From: Globomyces pollinis-pini | Lineage: Eukaryota > Chytridiomycota > Chytridiomycetes > Rhizophydiales > Globomycetaceae | Direction of reading: 5' to 3' | NCBI GenBank assembly: GCA_025399215.1 | Contig: MU621116.1 | Location: 1 to 64,000 of the forward strand | Length of the DNA stretch: 64,000 nt | Shown: positions 1 through 12,908 of the stretch, one piece after another | Numbering within the stretch: the stretch's first letter is position 1 | Layout of the letters: each line of letters opens with the position of its first letter | Made by a program: the position numbers and the translations under genes | Notes under the pieces: model-generated | Database searches by the model: none | What the model saw: only the letters and a program-made list of their open reading frames with translations | Told to the model about the DNA's origin: nothing

Positions 1-3000
1 TGGGAAAACAGATTGATACGTTGACCAAGAAAGTGACTGAATTGGAGCAAGTGATAGAAGAAACAACAAAGTCTGAGGTGAATGTTAGAAAATCCGTTGA
101 AGCAAAGAATACTGAACTTGAAAACGGATATTTGACGTTAAAAAGATCACTTAGCGAGATGGAACAGGATTATAGTGAAGCAGAAACGCATATTTTGGAA
201 TTGGAAAAAGTGATTAATCAAAATCGGGAACAATTTGAATCTCTTTTAGGAGAAGGAATTCAAATTAGGGTTGAATTGGAAAACCAGCTAAAAAAATCAG
301 ATCAACAACTTGCTGGACTAACCGAAAAATATGACACTCTGAAACGTAGGTGTGAGAAAGAAGAGTTAGCGAAGAAAGATTTAGAGAGTGAATTAAACAA
401 AATTAAAAGTACACTGTCAAGCGAAATTAGTGAGCTGACCAAAAATTTGACAATGTCTTTGGAGAAGCAAGTACAACTGCGAGACCAAGTAGATTTACTG
501 AAGCGAGAATGTGGTGAATGTAATGATTTATTAGTTGCTTCACAGCACGACTTGGAAATGAAAAACAAGGCTGTAGAACTTATGCAATCGGATTTAGAAC
601 GTATGTCGATGGCGAAAGATATAGATGGTAAAAACATTGAACAATTACAGCAAGAAATATATCAGGCGGAGATGAAGTCATTAGATAAAGAAAAAGAGCT
701 TATCTCAAACCTGAAAGTGTTGAAATTAAAATTACAGGACCTAGAAACAGAAAACGTACAATTGAAAGAGGCTGCGATTGAAGCTAATAGGAGCCATCTG
801 CAATTGCAATCCAGCCAGGAAGAAATGAAAGCTTTGCTATCAACCAAAGAAAATGCATTGAGTGATTCTCTTCAACAAAAAGCGGTGCTTGAGTTGAAAA
901 AGAAAGCTATCGTCGCCGAATATGAGGGAAAATTAGAGTCGAAAGAATTGAATATAAATAGTTTGACTCAAAAGGTGAACCAATTGTCAATCGAATGTGA
1001 AGAGCTTAAATATCAATCAAGTCAAGCAAAAGCGCAATTGGAATTGAAACACAGAGATAGCATTCTAGAGCTGCAAAACGTTGTAGAAAAGTCCACAGTG
1101 GATTCTCAAGAAAAACAGAAACGTTTTGAATCCTTAGTGTTGGAAAAAAAAATGGTGGATCAACAATTGAAATTAATTAATGACGAATTCAGGGATGTGT
1201 ATCAAACTATTTTCAACAGAGAATACCTTGGAGAAACAACATTGGTATCGGAATTGAAGGACCTATTTAGAACTCAGCAATCAAAAGAATCAGAACTATT
1301 AGACCAAATTAATAATCATAAGACTCAATACGAAAAAAACACGAAGTTGATCGAAAGCCTTGAGGTTCAGTTAGAAAGCGAACAAAAGTTACTAATACAA
1401 TTAAAATCGGAGCATTTAGAGAATCAAACACAGCTAGTTGAAAAATTCAATCAGTCCCAGGAGATGCTGCAAAAAACGTTAAATGAGAATGACTTGGTGA
1501 AAGAGGAATCAGAAAAAAATTTGGCATTGGTTAAATCAATTCAAGAAAAGACAAATGAACAAGAGAAGAAAATTTTCGACTTACAGGATCAGCTGAAGGG
1601 TGAGAATGAGAAGCGGGTCGAAGAACAGTCAAATTATGTCAAGTTAAATGAAACACATCAGCAACTACAAACAGAATTTGACGAATTGAATGGAAAATTT
1701 AGTGATCTGCAGAGTCAGTTGGACTTTGCAAACCAAATCAATCAAGATTGGCAGCAATATGGTCATGATGTTGCAGAAGAACAAGAGCAACTTAAGGAAA
1801 AGGTAGCATCGCTTGAGATAATAATTGATGACTTGGAAAATAATATTCATAAGAAAAATGAACAGCTGGATTCAAACTCCAAAAAATTGGTATGATATGT
1901 GTTCTAACATATTATTCTTTAGGCTACAATGGAAACCGCTATAAAAGAGCTAAAAGCGACCATAAAAGATTTAGATGAATCACTCGAAGACAAAGAAAGT
2001 GATTTAATTAATTGTGAAAAGCAGCTCAAATTAGCCAAACAATCAATTGATACATTGAAAATGAATTTCACAACTGAAATGGAAAAAAATTCTAAAAAAG
2101 AATTGAAATTGAAACGGGAGATAGATTCATTCCATGAAAATCTACATAAACGTACTAGCGAATGTCAAGATTTACGCTCAATGGTTGATCAACTAGAAAG
2201 AGAAAAAATCAAGCTGAAGGCAAGTAAAGGACAGTTAGAATGCAAGTTTGAACAAAGTGAGCAAAATTTAAAATCATTGCATCATCAGCTTAATGAAATG
2301 AGAGAAGAATTGAATTCAAATATATTCAGAGAGAGTGAATTGAAGGAGGAAATAGAGGAACTTAATAGAATAATGAAATCTAAAGAAAGGTAAAAACATG
2401 TGGCTTAATCATTACTAGTGTTCTTAATTCGAAAACAAGCTATGACGGTAGCAACAAATTGTCGAATGCATATTCAAGAATTCACAGCTTAGAATATGAT
2501 GTTCTCAAGTTGGCGGATATTATTAAAAAGTACGAAAGAGATGGCGAGAACGCGAGTGATAGCCCAACAGCTGTTACTTTTCAGACAGAGTTTACAGAAA
2601 ATGCATTGCAAGAACGGGAGAGACTGGCACTCAATAAATTAATAGAATCGCTAGAAAATGAAAGAAATAGATTAGTTACAACAGTTGAAGAACTGAAATC
2701 AAAACTAGAAGATGAGTCGAAGAAATTGTTAGAGGCTGAAGTGACTGTGCAAGAGACTCGCATCAAACTAAAAGAAATGACTGTAAAATATCAAACCTGC
2801 AATGTCACAAATCAAGAGTTGAAAGTTCAATTATTGAAAAAAAATTCAACAACTAAGCTCAAGTATCATGAAAGACAGCAGCCCACTGATTTAATTCCAT
2901 TATATCAACGTGAAATAGAGAAACTAGAAGAAACAATACAAACCGAACGGTTAAATGTTCAAGGGGAAATTGAATCAACCATTCAGAGAGAGAAGATAAA

Positions 3001-3728
3001 ACTCTATGAACAGTCCAAATTAAACCTCATTGAATTACGAAATCAATATGATTACACCATAGAGAAAATGATCAGCAAGCAACAGGACACTGAAATATTG
3101 TTAAACGATATTGAGAAAGTAGTATATGAGGAAAGAGTGGCATTTCAACAACGAGAGGACAAATTACTTGATGAAATACACTTACTAAAATCAAATTACT
3201 ACAACATCAACAAAAAACCACCACTAGTTGAAAATCTAAATCAAACACCAAATGAAAGAGAGTTGGAGAAAAGAAGGTTGGAAATCAAAATATTTGAATT
3301 ACAAACCGAAATTCGAAAATTGAGATCATTTATCGATTCACAAGAAAATGAATATTTCAAGGAACGAACTTCTTTTTTGAGTGAGATAAGTTTGTTGAAG
3401 CAAGATATTGAATCATTAAAACTTCAATCTCAAAAACATACTCACTCACCAGATGAATTCAATGTATGCAGTTTCAATTCTTAACTTTTTAGAATTTAAA
3501 GCAAATTCTTAAAGATCGACAAGATAAATTATCACAAAATGAAATTCAAATGAAAAATCATTTGCAAGACTTTGAAGAATTCAAGGTTCAGTATAGTATT
3601 TTAGAAAAGCAAAAAGAGGTAAGAGTTGTTTAAATATTGATGGTGTTTAGACGTTGGAACGGTTGGTATTGGGGCGTGAGAATGAGATTGAAAGATTAGA
3701 AAACCATTTGAATCAAAGTCGACAATGA
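1..3728 (+). CDS. Long coiled-coil protein, 5' end outside window
   Basis: The frame is open at the left edge (codons from base 3), so only the C-terminal ~1200 residues are seen. Exons read as 1-1889, 1923-2389, 2419-3463, 3493-3618 and 3651-3728; the four introns are 33, 29, 29 and 32 nt. Almost the whole product is heptad-patterned and rich in Glu, Lys, Gln and Leu, with no globular domain, membrane segment or zinc motif. It ends at a TGA after a short charged helix. This composition fits a structural filament or tether: a golgin, nuclear-pore Mlp-like, centrosomal or ciliary coiled coil. I cannot choose between these, because coiled coils look alike by composition. Ciliary genes elsewhere in the window make a centriole or flagellum role possible, but that is inference. 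The next gene converges on it 121 bp downstream. Confidence 0.8.
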
Positions 3729-3849
3729 TCAATTTTAAAATTACGGTAGAAAATAAAATTAACTGTATCTATGGTATTTTCGAACGATTTCTCAATTACT
3801 TGACTAAGAGATTGCATTTTCACCATTTATATATTATTCAATGCAATAC

Positions 3850-5672
3850 TCAAGGACCATCTCGTAACAATCTTCGTAAGATTTTACCAGCAGCAGATTT
3901 TGGTATGGCGTCAATAAATTGTACTCCACCTCTTAATTTCTTGTGTGGACTCACTTTGCTAAAATGATGAATAGAAAATATCATTACCTAGCAACAAAAT
4001 CAAAAACTTCTGATTCAGTTAAGATAGAGCCGGGATTTAACACCACAAACGCTTTGGGTAATTCACCGGCAGATGGGTCGGGAATCCCAATAACAGTAGC
4101 ATCTTTAATCTGTGGGTGTGATATAAGAATAGCTTCCAATTCTGCTGGGACGACTTGAAATCCGTTATATTTGATCAACTCTTTTAATCGATCTACAATG
4201 AACAAATAACCATCTGGGGTTTTGATTGCCATATCCCCTGTATGAATCCAATTGTCATTGTCAATAGTTTCTTTGGTAGCCTTAGGATTGTTCAAATATC
4301 CTTTCATCACATTTCTTCCTCTAATACATAACTCTCCTTTTTCGTTGTATCCCAATTCTTTGCCGTCTGAATCGATTAATTTTGCTTCTTGGTTTGGCAA
4401 GAGAACCCCAACTGACCCATCAACAATATTTTCAGTTGGTGTGTAATGGCATAATGGTGACATTTCAGTCATTCCATAGGTTTGCTTTACTGGAATTCCA
4501 ATCGTTTGCAAAAACTCCTCACATAATGTCTTACCCATTGGAGCCGCAGCACAAATGGCGATACGTAAACTGGACAAATCATAATCTTTAACTATAGGAT
4601 CTTTAGACATCTGTAGGACAATGGGAGGTACCACATGGAGATATTGAATTTTGTACTTTTCGATAGATTTGAGAAATTCGGTTAAATTAAATCTTGGATG
4701 AACGACAATGCAAGCTCTCTGCCATAGCCCTACAGTTACCACTGCCATTAAAGCGTAGATATGGTAAAAGGGTAAAGATCCCATCATAACAGCTGAGGAG
4801 TTGAATTTTTCAACATACTGTACTTGGTGACAATTAAATACTATCATCAAAAAATATAATTCAAACTTACCAATGTTGTCATGAGTCGTTTCCACACCTT
4901 TTCATTAATTAGACAATTTACCAAAATACCTTTCGATCGACCAGTAGTTCCAGAGGAGTAACACAAATAAGCTGGGTTTCCACTTTTGATATCTTCTTCA
5001 GTATAATGATGGTTTGGTACAATATCAATATTTTTTTGATTTTCAAGAATTTCACCCAAGGATACTTGTCCATCGACAGATTCATTTCCAAATACTATAA
5101 TATTTTTATGGTCCATTCCAACTTTATTTGCAGATTCTTTAGCAATATTTAACCTAGTTGGGCAGGTGAGTAGTATTTTTGCTGAGGAATCTTTCAATTG
5201 ATAACTCAGCTCATCAACTGTGTACAAGGGATTAACAGCGGTCATCGATCCACCAATTCTTAGTGGACTGAAAATCGCAGTTGGATATTGAATTGAATTT
5301 GGTGCATAAATTGCTAATACATCACCCACATTAAATTTATACTCCTTTGCCAAAACTGCAGAAAATGTCTGTATTTGAGTGAATAAATCACCGTATGTGA
5401 CGGTTTTTCCAGTAGATGCTAGTGAAATTAACCCAAGTTAACAAACCTTCAATCAAAGCAGGTTTTGAAACATCTGCTTTGGAGATAGTGTCATTTGGAA
5501 ACAACATAGAGTAAGTATCAATATAAGGAACATTGATATGATCATAAGAACTTTTGAATGTAGCAAGGTAACGATTTTGATTCAACTTCTTCCTAGTAGA
5601 GAGTATGAAGTTAGGCCTACGAACGAAACTCCCGAACAAATTATGTGATAAGCTGTTCAATACTGTCGCCAT
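3850..5672 (-). CDS. 4-coumarate-CoA ligase-like acyl-CoA synthetase
   Basis: An ANL-superfamily enzyme that activates a carboxylic acid as an acyl-AMP and transfers it to CoA. The AMP-binding P-loop reads [10 protein letters not shown], followed by GV-ETTHDN across a 32-nt intron. Further motifs are [14 protein letters not shown], the hinge [14 protein letters not shown] and the C-terminal catalytic-lysine motif [13 protein letters not shown]. Four introns of 28-32 nt separate the exons. The last exon, 3850-3960, restores the canonical C-terminus, so the ~545-residue enzyme is complete. I chose the ATG at 5672, since the longer frame above it begins at GTG. The first ~30 residues are basic and Ser/Arg/Asn-rich, compatible with a mitochondrial presequence. 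The end (RDGP) is not a PTS1. Substrate is unknown; in fungi such enzymes usually handle medium- or long-chain or aromatic acids. Confidence 0.88.
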
Positions 5673-5911
5673 ATAAGAAAGTTGATAACAATATTGTGAA
5701 GATTGGGCGGGGTGTGAAGAGAGAAAAGAACTTGTTGTCAGCCTGCGGATGAGTGCTTGGATCACTTTGGTTGTTGCCTATATAATCGATCCAACTCTAA
5801 CTTTTTAAGATATACAGTTTTGTGTATTTAATTAGCACAGTTGACGATTGTAGCTGAACAAGTTGAACAAAATCAGAATTGCAAGTAGAATGATGTAGAA
5901 TCGAGGAGGAA

Positions 5912-6088
5912 TTAGTATTTTATTATAATATACAAAGCATGAATGATACCCGGAATGAATCCCAGTAAAGTGAGTAGAATACTGACCCAAATATGATTTC
6001 CTTCGAATCCCTTCTCCATAAAGACACCAATTGGAGGCAAAATAAAAGCAAAGAATACTTTAAAGATATCGGAACAAGTGATGGCCAT
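5912..6088 (-). CDS. PMP3: Pmp3 family plasma-membrane proteolipid
   Basis: A 58-residue intronless frame from ATG 6088 to TAA 5912. It has the two hydrophobic segments of the Pmp3/UPF0057 family, the family motif LPPIGVF after the first segment, and FIPGIIHALYIII in the second. Pmp3 proteins are tiny plasma-membrane proteins that affect membrane potential and cation sensitivity. The length matches the family norm of 52-60 residues. It sits head-to-head with MED16 across about 600 bp. Confidence 0.9.
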   Translation of the reverse strand: MAITCSDIFKVFFAFILPPIGVFMEKGFEGNHIWVSILLTLLGFIPGIIHALYIIIKY

Positions 6089-6704
6089 TTGATTGATTTA
6101 ATTCAGTAAAGAAATAGTAGAATTGAAAATCTTTAAGTACTGCTGAGCCACGGGTACAGCCCAAACGTGAATGTCGATTCCAAATGGTTATTCGTCAGAA
6201 TCATTCAAAATTATTCGGAAATACAAATTATCCACGAACACAAAAAGTCATGAACTTGGTATTCGTAATTGGTTAAAGTGTTTTTCGAAAATTAATTCAT
6301 TGGTAGATGTGATCTACAAAACGTGTCCATTGCTCCGTTTACTATAATTATCTCGGTATATTGTATTATCATGCTCAAACTGATCACCAATTACATGTCA
6401 TGCATATTTGTGTTTTCAAGAGACCAATTAATGGATTTCATATCTTGAGCAATGGTATGTTAACACTGAGGCTGACCGTCTCTCTCAGTCATTCTGTTTT
6501 CTTATCAACAAATCTAATAATCTTCAAGTGCTTTACTTCATAAACCAAAAAGTAAAGAGTGTGACCTAATTCTTTGCTGAGTATTTAGCTAAGTCTAAGG
6601 ATTATAATTTCAGGTCATGTTATCATATTCAACTGTTCAATGGAACCATCATCATAGTTCGAAAACACTCATCAACTCACTCTTCGCCATTTTTTGTCGT
6701 TTTT
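6089..6704. promoter_or_regulatory. Divergent intergenic region, PMP3 / MED16
   Basis: 616 bp between two gene starts, so it must carry both promoters. Short AT-rich frames occur here but none has a recognisable product. I see no clear TATA element at a fixed distance from either ATG. Confidence 0.4.
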
Positions 6705-9671
6705 ATGGATTGGTCTCGAAAACACATTGGTGCAGTGGTTCTTCCTCCTAAAGGACAATTATTATATAAACAAAATCTAATCAATCCAGACTTGGACCAC
6801 GATACGATCGCCATATTACAACGGAATCATAATGTTCTTCCTTTTGCCATTCTTGATTCTCAAAGCTCGATTCATTCTACGCAAAATCAGACTCAGAATG
6901 CAATAAAGGATAACTCAGCTATTCAAATTCAATTTTTGCTTTGGGACTTTACTGGTGATTTCCTTCTATCTTTGAATAATCACAATACGATTTTGATCTG
7001 GACTATGGGAGTAATCAGCTTTCGCTCAATTTAGGAAACTATACAAGATTGGAATATCATTCAAACCATTCAACTTTCAGATAGTCCCTTGTCAGTTTCA
7101 TTTTATCAACAAAGGCCAAAGGTATTATTAATCCCCAACTTATACTAGTATGATGTAACATACGACCTAACAGACAATATCCCAATATTAAACTATTCTA
7201 CCATCGGACCGTCCTTTTTATTTGGCCAGTTAGCTATCAACATTGTACTCTCAACTGGACTAGTAATTTTACGTAGAGATTGATTTTTAGTTCCAAACAT
7301 GGTATTATAACGGGGAACAGGTTTTGTCACACTTGGATTATATGCTTGATGATCTATTACAGGATACTTTGACCCATGTGGATACTTTTGTACATAAACG
7401 TATTGAAATTCTTCTTATATTCACTGATAGAAAACACTGTACGAATTGGTGCCTGTAGCAATTCGAAAGTATGGTTCTATGAATTAAATATTGATTTGGG
7501 ATCAGAGAGTAAGCATATGTGACTGAACCGACAGCCCTTACAAAATCTTTTGGTTTTTGTTTGTCTTTACCATCAAATATTTTGAAATCGACACATCTCA
7601 CCTTTTTGGATCAGAGTCACTTGATTATAGTATCTGAAATGGCAAACGGCCAGAATTCTATATCACTGTTTAAAGAAAATATGCAGGTATTATAACCAAT
7701 TTTGACAGTAGTTTGGTTGGCAATTTGTGACAGATGCTGTTGTGGATCAAGTTACATGTATCAAGAGTATAACCCGATTGAATTCTTTACTGGGCGAAAC
7801 ATCTCCATTTTGTGTTGGATTTTTAGATGGAACAGTAGAGTATCGTTCGGTTCCAACTCTTCAGAGAGTGGACTTGAAAGACGTTTTGTTTCCTTCAATG
7901 CTGAAGTCAGTCAAAACAGATGGCAGTATCAATCTCGATGTAAAGGCAAAGAATTTTGGTAGCGATGGAACCGAGAATCTATTTGAGTCCGAGTTTTTCA
8001 AAGGTACCAAAGTGGAAAATGATTTATTCAACAATGCTCAAGAGAAATCCAATCGATTGGATATTGATACCAAAACCGATAATATTGTTGGTCAAAGATT
8101 TCCAAACCTTATTCCTGTTTGTATCTCTTCTTCTCCAAATGGAATGTATACCATGTGTTTGTGTGTGAATGCAGAAGGTGATAGTAACCGTGCTACTATT
8201 GTCGTCGATTCTATTTACACAGAGAAAGCAATAATTCCAGAAAAACGGGACCAGTTCTATGCACGTGCAGCAACCATCTTGGTGACCTCTTTCAAAAAAA
8301 TGTTTTGTATGCATGATATAGTTACTTTTCTAAAATCATTAAATGAACCTATTGGTATGATCATTCTTGATTTGATATTAGAGTTTTCTCAATCGCTTTT
8401 CAACTCAGTGCTTTCAATTCAAGAAAAGAATTTTGGAATTAAGAATGCCACAAGTTTGAACTCTGGAAAAAGTACAGATGAGCAGATTTTAATGCTGCAG
8501 TTTTTTATATCCAGGTATGCGATTCAGTTACAGTTTTTAATTGTTTAAAAGGTTTGCTGATTGTATATGTTTTCATTTTCAGGTCATTACAAGAGCATAG
8601 TTGGCTTTGTAAAAACAGTTACCTGTTAATTGAATTATACTATGTGCGAGACTTATTCCTTCGGAGCTTATTGAATCGCTATGAGTCTATCAATCTGATC
8701 GGTAACTTTCAATGATGTTAATGGACAGGTGAATTTATTAAAACTCGATCGGCTTTGTCAAACTTTCAAATCCAGAACTTTAAATTTGAAACCAAATCAA
8801 TCCATCATATTCCTCCGTTATGTTTGTGGGTATTGGATCTATTTGGAATGTTGATTCGTCACTTGTATCGACAAAGCAAAATGAAAGAAACAGACATTAT
8901 TCTTGGTATGTTTTCCATACTAACATTTGATTAGAAGAATCACCATGGATGTTGATATTGCACCGTTCGTCTCGATATCTCCTAATGGAAGTATTAAGTC
9001 TTCTGAAATTATTTCTTCAGAACTTGGACGTAAAAGAAGATCCGAATGAAACGATACCAATGAAAATAGTTGAAGGGATTTACTTTCGAAAACTACAGTC
9101 ATACCTGACCTCTAATCGGCCGAGCGTGGATCAATTATACTCACTGTTTTTAGCAATAGATCAATCCCTATCCACCTTGTCGCCAGACTTGGCTGATCAA
9201 TCAGAACGTGTTTTGCTAACCACAGCAAAAGTTACTGAAACCTATCTTCCTTACCTTAAGCAAATTTATACTCATCTGGAATCACATCTGCCCTCATTAT
9301 ACAAACTCTCGGAGAATGGAAAGGCGGATGGGATGTCTCAATCCATTGAGATGGTATTCAATCAACCATCTCGAATCGATTTTCACAATAGTGTCGATCT
9401 GATTACCAAACATAACATTCGCTCCGGCTCAAGATTACTTCAATGCACGAGATGTAAGTACTTTCACTATCGATAATAATTTCAATTTAAACTTGAATGA
9501 TACCTTCTTGCCTTGCATTAAATTTGACGATACTAATATATAGGTCGGCGAAAAACTCAAGTAGATATGGAAACAGATCGAATCATTGGTGCGTATCAGA
9601 GTGAACCGAGTTGGGGTGGTTCTTACCAAGACTATTGCTTCTGTGGTGGCCATTGGCTACCGTGCGTGTAG
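6705..9671 (+). CDS. MED16: Mediator complex subunit 16 (Sin4)
   Basis: MED16 is a tail-module subunit linking activators to RNA polymerase II. The N-terminus carries WD-type beta-propeller sequence (WDFTGDFLLSLNN, ILIW). The C-terminus has the family's zinc-like signature: CTRCRRKT spanning the last intron, a conserved Trp (PSW), then CFCGGHWLPC before TAG 9671. About ten introns were joined. Most are 24-31 nt, but one near 8516 is about 68 nt and the last, 9454-9543, is 90 nt. The product is about 880 residues, in the usual MED16 range. The start is the first ATG in frame. The exon joins between 7000 and 7710 rest on keeping frame and on donor/acceptor fit, so single boundaries there may be off. 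Confidence 0.85.
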
Positions 9672-9839
9672 TGCAGTTAAAATAAATGAATACCACATAA
9701 ACAACCATAAGGTGTTGATATTGATAAAACTACACTCGAAATTATTGATTGATTGACAGAGGTAATCATTTTAAGGAGAAAGAACTATTCAGAATGATAG
9801 TTGAATATTGAAGGTTTTGCATCAAGTAATGTTTATTTT

Positions 9840-10640
9840 TCAAATTAAATGAAGAGCACCAAGAAATGCGACTACGGCATAAGAAACTGCTGCATTTAGA
9901 GATGAAGAGGTAGATGCATAACCCTTTTCTTTTTCATCTGCAGAATATTCTTTATAGTTTTCTGTAACTTTAGGAGTGGCAGAACCAGCGTTGGTAGGTT
10001 TTGAAGTTGTAGTGGCATTTACCGTGGTGGTAGTGGTTGGGGCAACAGTTTCCACAGAAGTAGCAGATGTAACAATACCAGTAGCAGTGCTATCAGAACT
10101 AGAGGTAGAAGTTGAAAGTGAACTAACGGAAGTTTCTGAATTGATGGTAGTTGTTTGATCAATCACGGTAGTAACAGATACGACAGTAGTAACAGATGCC
10201 ACGGTAGTAGTTGTTTGGATAACGGCAATCCCACTGAGGGACAAATCAGCACACATGTACTTGATACCATCTTCAGCAACATTGATAATTTGGATTGTAG
10301 CAGGACCATTGGTGATACCTGATACTTTTGTGAAATCCAAATCAATTTGTTGATACCCAGCTTTACCATACTTTTGAGAAAACAACTTAGTTGGAAATGT
10401 CTTTGGATTATCACCGGTTGCAAAGTTGACATCAATTTGAGCATCTGGATCACCAACACCCAATCGGAACGATAATTTCCCACCTTCGACAATAGCTCTT
10501 TCTCCTGGACTATCATATCCTTCACCACAAGGACCAGTCAATTGGGCAATGATATCATTGCCTCTAGGAGCAGGCTTCGTGAGGATCAGATGAGCTTGAG
10601 TGGAAGCTAAAAGAGCAAATAATGTAGTAAAGGACACCAT
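9840..10640 (-). CDS. X325/BIM1-like copper protein, GPI-type (copy 1, long)
   Basis: A 266-residue secreted protein with no intron. A signal peptide ends at Gln-Ala and the mature chain begins with His (HLILTKPAPRG), the N-terminal copper ligand of this LPMO-like family. Later features match X325: GPCG, a GG-K-L strand, NP..F, NGPATIQI and the CADL motif holding the Asp ligand. The second copper-ligand His of classical members reads as Asp (GDPDAQ). After residue ~155 comes a long Ser/Thr/Val-rich stalk and a hydrophobic C-terminus, typical of GPI anchoring at the cell surface. Family members bind copper and, in known yeasts, help copper uptake; they are not shown to cut polysaccharides. It lies head-to-head with a short X325 gene at 11257, an arrangement repeated at 30-32 kb. 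Confidence 0.85.
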   Translation of the reverse strand: MVSFTTLFALLASTQAHLILTKPAPRGNDIIAQLTGPCGEGYDSPGERAIVEGGKLSFRLGVGDPDAQIDVNFATGDNPKTFPTKLFSQKYGKAGYQQIDLDFTKVSGITNGPATIQIINVAEDGIKYMCADLSLSGIAVIQTTTTVASVTTVVSVTTVIDQTTTINSETSVSSLSTSTSSSDSTATGIVTSATSVETVAPTTTTTVNATTTSKPTNAGSATPKVTENYKEYSADEKEKGYASTSSSLNAAVSYAVVAFLGALHLI

Positions 10641-11256
10641 CTTTTTAATTTTATGATTGAAACTAGATGCTTTGTCTTACTATTTATGAGAATCTCAAAG
10701 CGGCCTTTCTGCGGTACACAAAATCACACAAATGAAAAAAACGATTCGATAGTTATTAAAATAAAAGTATGGCGTACGATTCAGGCAAGAATGATTGCAT
10801 TTGTGAGTGATCTTTAAACTATGTCTGTTATTTACATTTTATTTTAATTTTGGAGGACTGTTCACAGATTGAGTTTCGGTTACAAAGCTGAAATCGCTCA
10901 TTTTTGGAATTGAAGACGTATGGTTCTCAAATAAAACTTGTCTTCCATTCTACGCGAAGCATACAATACATGATGTTGAATACTGTGCAGTGTTATACAA
11001 ATGCTTGTATTCAAGTCTTGTATTGCTCTGTATTGCTGTATATATTATTTTCATATATTCTTATCAGACATTCATCAATACTACTGAAGAAATGTTGCTA
11101 CAAATTAATCCGCTTCTCTTTGATTGACCATAAGGTGCATTGACTTAGTTATCCAATTTAGAAGTAGTGCCGCACAAATGACGCTTCCTCACACATGTGT
11201 CTACATAACCCATCTATAAATGAAAGGCACTTTCATTGATCAATACCACTAAACAG
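10641..11256. promoter_or_regulatory. Shared promoter of divergent X325 pair 1
   Basis: 616 bp between two divergent starts. TATAAA lies at 11215-11220, 42 nt before the ATG at 11257. On the other strand an AATA/TATA-like element (reverse of 10681-10688) lies about 41-48 nt before the ATG at 10640. The 40 bp just above the minus-strand gene is nearly identical to sequence above the decayed copy at 32819. Copper-responsive control would be expected from the family but no metal-response element was identified. Confidence 0.5.
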
Positions 11257-11673
11257 ATGAAATTCTTCGTATCATGTATGGCTATGTTAGCAGCCGTTCA
11301 AGCTCATTTACAACTCAAAACTCCTATTCCTCGTAGTAATGATGAATTTGGTCAAGAAGTTGGACCTTGTGGTAAAGATGCCAACACTCCAGGTGTTCGT
11401 GCTATTGTATCTGGTGGTAAATTGAATGTTCGTTTGGCAGTTGGACATTCAAACTCTTTCATTCATTTGAATTTGGCTAATGGTCCTAATCCAACTGAAT
11501 TTCCTTTGGAAGTCTTTTCAAAATTATATAGCAGACCATCATGGCAAAATATCCCTGTTAATTTAACGGCATTTTCTTCTGTAACTAATGGACCAGCGAC
11601 TCTTCAAATTGTATCTGATTCGGAACACGGGTTGCAGTACATTTGTGCTGACTTGACTATCGAAGGCATTTAA
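11257..11673 (+). CDS. X325/BIM1-like secreted copper protein (copy 2, short)
   Basis: A 138-residue intronless gene. I chose the ATG at 11257 over the upstream TTG in the same frame because it gives a clean signal peptide (MKFFVSCMAMLAAVQA) cut before His-17. The mature domain follows the X325 pattern: N-terminal His, VGPCG, NGPATLQI and YICADL. Unlike its three relatives here, it keeps a His at the second copper-ligand position (GHSNSF). It stops right after the domain, with no Ser/Thr stalk or GPI signal, so it should be freely secreted while its divergent partner is anchored. Confidence 0.85.
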   Translation: MKFFVSCMAMLAAVQAHLQLKTPIPRSNDEFGQEVGPCGKDANTPGVRAIVSGGKLNVRLAVGHSNSFIHLNLANGPNPTEFPLEVFSKLYSRPSWQNIPVNLTAFSSVTNGPATLQIVSDSEHGLQYICADLTIEGI

Positions 11674-11826
11674 GCATGTAGTATCTGAAGATTGGATAAT
11701 GAATAAAATTCTATCACTATCACTTGCTTTATTTCTTGCACAAACTTGATTTAGGACCAATCCTAATGAAGCTCTTTACAATGTAAATGGTCAAGAAGGA
11801 AAATGAGTCACCATTTTTATTCAAAT

Positions 11827-12908
11827 TTACTTCAACAAATCAGAAAGCTTAGTTTCCAACTTGACACCATCGATTCCAAAATTACGGATACCTTCAGAGA
11901 GCTTTTCAGTAGCCTAATAGAAATTAAAATCAAATAAAAAACATACCATAGCATCTTGGTTTAAGGCCCATCTGAATGATTTTTCATCAAAAGTGACCTT
12001 TGTGATATCTAAAGCCTTGGCCTTTCCAACATCCAAACGAGGAGTGAAAGTTTTGGAACCAGACTCTAATTCAGCCAATAAACTAGGAGAGATAGTTAAA
12101 TAATCACAACCAGTCAATTCCTCGATTTCACCAATATTACGGAATGAAGCACCCATAACAATAGTTTTGTAATCAAACTTTTTGTAGTAGTTATAAATAC
12201 TTTGAACTGAGAGAACACCAGGATCTTCTGGTGCAGCATAAGATTGAACACCAGTGGATTTCTTATACCTAAGATTAATAATGTGTCATGATTTACCAAT
12301 CCATGATACGACCAACAAAAGGAGAGATCAAAGTAACTTTTGCTTCAGCACATGCAACGGCTTGAGCAAAAGAGAATAATAGAGTTAAATTACAATGAAT
12401 GCCATAATTAGCTTCCAATTCTTTAGCAGCTTGAATACCTTCCCAAGTTGCAGCTAATTTAATTAAAACTCTTTCTTTTTCAATTCCAGCTTCTTTATAC
12501 AATGCAATAATTCTCTTTGCTTTTTCAATGGATGCATCTTTATCAAAAGAAAGTCTGGCATCAACTTCAGTAGATACACGACCAGGAACAGTTTTTAATA
12601 TTTCAGTACCAAAATTAACCAATAATTTGTCAAGTGCCCAAGATAACTGTTCTTTTGGATCACTAGGATAAGAAAAAGCAACTCAACATACGAAGATTTT
12701 GCCTTTCCAAAAGCAATGGCTTCAGTTAACAGATGAGCATATTGAGTTTTTTGAGAAGCAGCCAAAATTAAGGAAGGATTTGTGGTAGCATCTTGAGGTT
12801 TGAATTTTGCAATAGATTCAAAATCACCGGTATCTAGAATAGTTTAAATGGGATTGAATTACCAGCAACTACGGTAGTATACTTTTTTAAAGATTCCAAA
12901 GATGTCAT
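11827..12908 (-). CDS. TAL1: Transaldolase
   Basis: Pentose-phosphate-pathway enzyme that moves a dihydroxyacetone unit between sugar phosphates in the cytosol. Motifs include [10 protein letters not shown] near the N-terminus, [12 protein letters not shown], the Schiff-base lysine in [10 protein letters not shown], and ISPFVGRI. Four introns of about 28-33 nt were joined, giving about 320 residues, the usual class-I length. ATG 12908 begins [16 protein letters not shown]. It neighbours the copper-protein pair only by position; ribulose-phosphate 3-epimerase of the same pathway lies 47 kb away. Confidence 0.93.
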
